DNA of 6,773 bases from an uncultured Aquincola sp. Its GTDB lineage: Bacteria; Pseudomonadota; Gammaproteobacteria; Burkholderiales; Burkholderiaceae. A model generated the notes under the pieces. It was not told the DNA's origin. It saw only the letters and a program-made list of their open reading frames with translations, and made no database searches. Positions 6,139 to 6,773 of the stretch are shown in pieces. Positions within the stretch are counted from its first letter, which is position 1; each line of letters opens with the position of its first letter. The stretch lies in assembly GCA_937883885.1 (NCBI GenBank), contig CAKZXL010000043.1, positions 1 through 6,773 on the forward strand. The letters are read 5' to 3'. A program made the translations under genes and the position numbers.

Positions 6139-6773
6139 TCAGGCGTTGGGGCGGCGCCGGCGGCGCAGCACCGCCAGGCCGGCCAGCCCGGCGCCCATCA
6201 GCAGCGCAGCGCCAGGCTCGGGCACGGCGGCCACGGTGGCGCCGGTGAGGGTGATGGCGTAGCTCTGGGCGGTTTCGGTGACCGGTATGGCCTGCGAGCC
6301 GTCCCAGGAAGCCAGAGGGCCGCTGGCGGGGTTGCCAGCCAGCGTGTCGTTGAGGCCACCCGGCAGGAAAACGCTGTTGCCGTTGGCGTCCAGGGCGCGG
6401 AAGCCGCCGAGCGCGACGCCGAGGTAGTAGGTACCGGGGGCCGACAGCGAGCCCAGACTGAAAGCGCCCCCCAGGCTGTTGTTGGCGCCGTCGTCGTTGG
6501 CCAGCACGCCGTAGCCTGCTGCATTGAAGAGGAACAGAGCCGAATCGAATTCCGTCCCGTTCTGAACTTTGGCGCTGAACAGCGCCGCGTTTGTCACCTG
6601 GATGCGAAAGAGGTCCACCTGGTAGAAGAACTCGCCGGAGCCGAAAGCCGTGGACTGCAGGAACCCGGTGATGCCGGTCAACGGCATGGACCCGCCGGGG
6701 ATGATTTCAGCCGTGTCCGGCAGATCGCCGGCATCGGTTTCTTGCCAGACGAGCGCATGTGCGCCCTGCGAGA
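6139..6773 (-). CDS. PEP-CTERM sorting-domain surface protein (N-terminus outside window)
   Basis: This protein is expected to be exported by Sec and then cut and anchored or released by an exosortase. The frame is open from the window edge to TGA at 6139-6141, giving 210 visible residues. An ATG at 6687 lies inside the conserved domain and is not the real start. The visible part begins with SQGAHALVWQETDAGDLPDT; AHA may be the end of a signal peptide, so perhaps 20-30 residues are missing. The DAGDLPDTAE, DLFRIQV, FDSALFLFNAAGYGVLANDD and PGTYYLGV segments resemble the bacterial pre-peptidase-like beta domain common in PEP-CTERM proteins. The sorting signal occupies the last 28 residues (6142-6225): VPEP, a hydrophobic segment GAALLMGAGLAGLAVL, then RRRRR and PNA at the end. 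No cysteines are visible. The binding partner is unknown, and no exosortase gene is in the window. The protease gene follows on the same strand. Confidence 0.9.
   Translation of the reverse strand, partial: SQGAHALVWQETDAGDLPDTAEIIPGGSMPLTGITGFLQSTAFGSGEFFYQVDLFRIQVTNAALFSAKVQNGTEFDSALFLFNAAGYGVLANDDGANNSLGGAFSLGSLSAPGTYYLGVALGGFRALDANGNSVFLPGGLNDTLAGNPASGPLASWDGSQAIPVTETAQSYAITLTGATVAAVPEPGAALLMGAGLAGLAVLRRRRRPNA

Noticed and set aside
5252..6262. A 336-codon open frame on the plus strand.
   Set aside because: It is antisense to the protease N-terminus and to the PEP-CTERM tail, both strongly supported. No ribosome site or domain was seen.
6685..6687. ATG at 6687 (minus) as the start of the PEP-CTERM protein.
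   Set aside because: The same frame continues upstream to the window edge with family-like sequence (DAGDLPDTAE). Starting here would remove the first strands of the beta domain and leave no signal peptide.
1..6773. CRISPR array, insertion sequence, tRNA/rRNA or horizontally acquired island.
   Set aside because: There are no spaced direct repeats, transposase motifs, tRNA cloverleaf or clear base-composition break. All four genes share similar GC-rich codon use.

Overview
The window is very GC-rich, with strong G/C preference at third codon positions. It carries a Tat-dependent OpgD-type glucan protein, an ApbC/Mrp iron-sulfur carrier and a PEP-CTERM surface protein. Together these suggest a Gram-negative betaproteobacterium, most likely of the order Burkholderiales (Rubrivivax/Leptothrix/Ideonella-like or Comamonadaceae-like). 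That placement is an inference from protein style, not from a marker gene. I see no mobile element, CRISPR array, rRNA or tRNA.

Left half: two housekeeping-type genes are transcribed divergently from a 208-bp intergenic region. On the minus strand (1-1568, C-terminus cut by the window edge) is a periplasmic glucan biosynthesis protein of the MdoG/OpgG/OpgD family with a twin-arginine signal. On the plus strand (1777-2871) is apbC/mrp, a P-loop ATPase that loads Fe-S clusters onto target proteins. It ends at a well-formed hairpin terminator with a T-run on both sides, which can serve both converging transcripts.

Right half: two secreted proteins lie on the minus strand in tandem. The upstream one (6139-6773, N-terminus outside the window) is a PEP-CTERM protein with a bacterial pre-peptidase-like beta domain, expected to be handled by an exosortase. 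The next one, 74 bp downstream (2951-6064), is a 1037-residue subtilisin-family (S8) protease. It has a signal peptide, an I9-type propeptide, a complete Asp-His-Ser triad, an inserted PA domain and a roughly 400-residue C-terminal region, part of which I cannot assign. A hairpin separates the two genes.

The four genes do not form one pathway. The left pair is envelope/osmotic and Fe-S housekeeping; the right pair is an extracellular or cell-surface module. I found no clear undescribed system. The best leads are the pairing of an exosortase-type substrate with a large secreted protease, and that protease's unassigned C-terminal region.
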